DNA from: Deltaproteobacteria bacterium
GTDB lineage: Bacteria; Desulfobacterota; Desulfarculia; Adiutricales; Adiutricaceae
DNA: 7,377 bases
Direction of reading: 5' to 3'
Assembly: GCA_031279155.1 (NCBI GenBank)
Contig: JAITJB010000101.1
Span: forward strand, 1 to 7,377
Below are positions 6,889 to 7,377 of this stretch, piece after piece. Below the pieces are notes generated by a model. That model worked only from the letters and a program-made list of their open reading frames with translations. It was not told the origin of the DNA and ran no database searches. A program made the position numbers and the translations under genes. How positions within the stretch are numbered: the first letter of the stretch is position 1; each line of letters starts with the position of its first letter.

Positions 6889-6915
6889 ATTCGGAAAGTT
6901 AGGTTGATTCCGAAT
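6889..6915 (-). repeat. 8-bp inverted repeat in the leader just upstream of the chelatase ribosome binding site
   Basis: ATTCGGAA (6889-6896) and TTCCGAAT (6908-6915) on the + strand are perfect inverted copies with an 11-base spacer. In RNA read leftward this would be a hairpin lying between the riboswitch terminator and the ribosome binding site. It lacks a T-run, so it is not a terminator. It could stabilise the read-through mRNA or be a protein-binding dyad. Confidence 0.6.
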
Positions 6916-6943
6916 GTGACCTAAATGGTCGGTTTCTAGGCAC

Positions 6944-6977
6944 AAAAAAAAGCCTTAATCTAAGAATGATTAAAGCT
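6944..6977 (-). terminator. Rho-independent terminator of the cobalamin riboswitch
   Basis: On the minus strand AGCTTTAATC (6977-6968) pairs fully with GATTAAGGCT (6960-6951), with one T-G wobble, around a 7-base loop, and is followed by a continuous T-run (eight T counting the last base of the arm). It lies 83 bases before the chelatase start and downstream of the aptamer, so it is the expected OFF structure. Its 3' arm contains ATTAAGGCTT, identical to the aptamer's P1 5' strand. Confidence 0.92.
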
Positions 6978-7107
6978 CAATAACGTTTTCTATTGAGGCG
7001 CCAATTTATGGGAACAGCGAACGAACCGTTGTTCCTTTAAAAAGGCTGTATTTTGGCCGTCATTACCACCATTGAGGTTTTATTGCGGGGGTAAGCGGTC
7101 ATACTTC
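6978..7107 (-). other. Riboswitch expression-platform linker with two additional hairpins
   Basis: The linker of about 130 bases between aptamer and terminator contains two further dyads. One is GGAACA (7035-7030) with TGTTCC (7016-7011), extended inward by a few pairs past one mismatch. The other is CTCAATA (6997-6991) with TATTGAG (6982-6976), 8-base loop, whose 3' arm overlaps the first two bases of the terminator stem. AGCCTT (7047-7042) could also pair with the terminator 3' arm AAGGCT. These are candidate antiterminator or spacer structures. No gene is seen. Confidence 0.6.
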
Positions 7108-7288
7108 TAAGGCAGGTCTTCTGGCTCTCGGATCATTACGGGTGTTCCGCCTTCCCACCCGGCCAGTTTTGGCTAGGCAGTGGCTCGACGAAATCGAACT
7201 AGTCGTTCATCGAATGATATGAATCCCGTTTCCCGATTACAGCGGCGTTACCGCGACAGATTCTAACTGTCTTCCCTATTAAGCCTTA
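7108..7288 (-). promoter_or_regulatory. Cobalamin (B12) riboswitch aptamer
   Basis: Read on the minus strand, the conserved cobalamin riboswitch elements appear in order. These are AGGGAAGACAGTTAGAATC at the 5' side, CGCGGTAACGCCGCTGTAAT (7256-7237), GCCACTG (7184-7178), GGGAAGGCG (7156-7148) and the B12 box AGCCAGAAGACCTGCC (7126-7111). P1 closes by TAAGGC (7288-7283) with GCCTTA (7113-7108). It senses adenosylcobalamin or another cobalamin form; with the downstream terminator it should shut off the chelatase, binding-protein and receptor genes when cobalamin is plentiful. The family call is firm; the exact ligand subclass is not resolved. Confidence 0.96.
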
Positions 7289-7293
7289 ATAGG
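7275..7293. repeat. 19-base palindrome overlapping riboswitch P1
   Basis: CCTATTAAG, one central base, and CTTAATAGG form a perfect 9-bp-arm dyad at the 5' edge of the aptamer. In RNA the P1 5' strand could fold on itself here (7-bp stem, 5-base loop) instead of closing P1. As DNA it could be an operator. The minus strand also shows TATTAA preceded by TTGCCT at 17 bases, but a promoter there would start transcription inside P1. Confidence 0.65.
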
Positions 7294-7377
7294 CGCCTGA
7301 AGTAAAAAAGGCAATTTATGAAAAATACCTCCGAGGGCTCTTTTAGAACAGTCAACTGCTAAAATCGGCTCTCCGTC
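7294..7377 (-). other. Upstream region of the riboswitch operon with a dyad; promoter not firmly located
   Basis: No gene is seen. The transcript must begin at or right of about 7290 to include P1. A dyad TTTTAG...CTAAAA (7341-7364) encloses an inner CAGT/ACTG, and a TTGACT (-35-like) at 7355-7350 on the minus strand sits at its centre. A matching -10 at 16-18 bases is poor (GGAGGT region); TATTTT lies 22 bases away. The promoter is therefore only suggested. On the minus strand flanking CCGA and TCGG extend the dyad loosely, and a short T-run (7327-7323) follows at a distance, so an upstream gene's terminator is another reading. Confidence 0.35.

Noticed and set aside
6862..6945. Upstream TTG start at 6945 for the chelatase
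   Set aside because: The start would lie in the terminator's T-run, has no ribosome binding site, and would put 28 unrelated residues before a normal signal peptide.
7037..7072. 11-codon leader peptide in the expression platform (ATG at 7072, minus strand)
   Set aside because: It has no ribosome binding site and no regulatory codon run; cobalamin riboswitch platforms do not need a leader peptide.
7318..7362. 14-codon plus-strand frame near the right edge
   Set aside because: It has a weak ribosome site, lies over the upstream dyad, and has no supporting feature.

Overview
The window comes from a Gram-negative bacterium: it encodes a TonB-dependent outer-membrane receptor and three further proteins that are, or are expected to be, exported. 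A CbiK-type cobaltochelatase with a signal peptide is a trait I associate with Desulfovibrio-like Desulfobacterota (periplasmic CbiK of D. vulgaris). That placement is an inference and the exact taxon is not determinable here.

Layout. Positions 1-2193 (+) hold the C-terminal 730 residues of a bacterial alpha-2-macroglobulin with an intact CLEQ thioester motif; its start lies left of the window. A 150-base spacer separates it from a convergent cluster read leftward from the right edge. In transcription order this cluster is: upstream region with dyads and a possible promoter (about 7377-7294), cobalamin riboswitch aptamer (7288-7108), expression platform ending in an intrinsic terminator (7107-6944), cbiK-type periplasmic cobaltochelatase (6861-5851), a second terminator-like hairpin that abuts the next start codon (5843-5790), a BtuF/FepB-type periplasmic binding protein (5789-4806), a repeat-rich leader (4805-4648), and a BtuB/CirA-type TonB-dependent receptor (4647-2344).

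How the genes may work together. The riboswitch puts the cluster under adenosylcobalamin or cobalamin control. The receptor would bring a ligand (corrinoid, cobalt complex or other tetrapyrrole) across the outer membrane and the binding protein would capture it in the periplasm. The exported chelatase sits in the same compartment, where it could insert metal into, or simply bind, a tetrapyrrole. No ABC permease or ATPase, TonB or ExbBD is present in the window, so inner-membrane transport must be encoded elsewhere.

Most striking observations. (1) The riboswitch P1 5' strand and the terminator 3' arm share an identical 10-mer, giving a readable mutually exclusive switch. (2) A perfect 11-bp terminator hairpin ends right at the start codon of the binding-protein gene. 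(3) That gene begins with five 12-nt repeats, each carrying an in-frame ATG. (4) The receptor has a run of eight contiguous 9-nt units in its signal region, more 9-nt units in its leader, and a Gln-rich repeat between signal peptide and TonB box. Short in-phase repeat expansions at gene 5' ends are a theme of this cluster.
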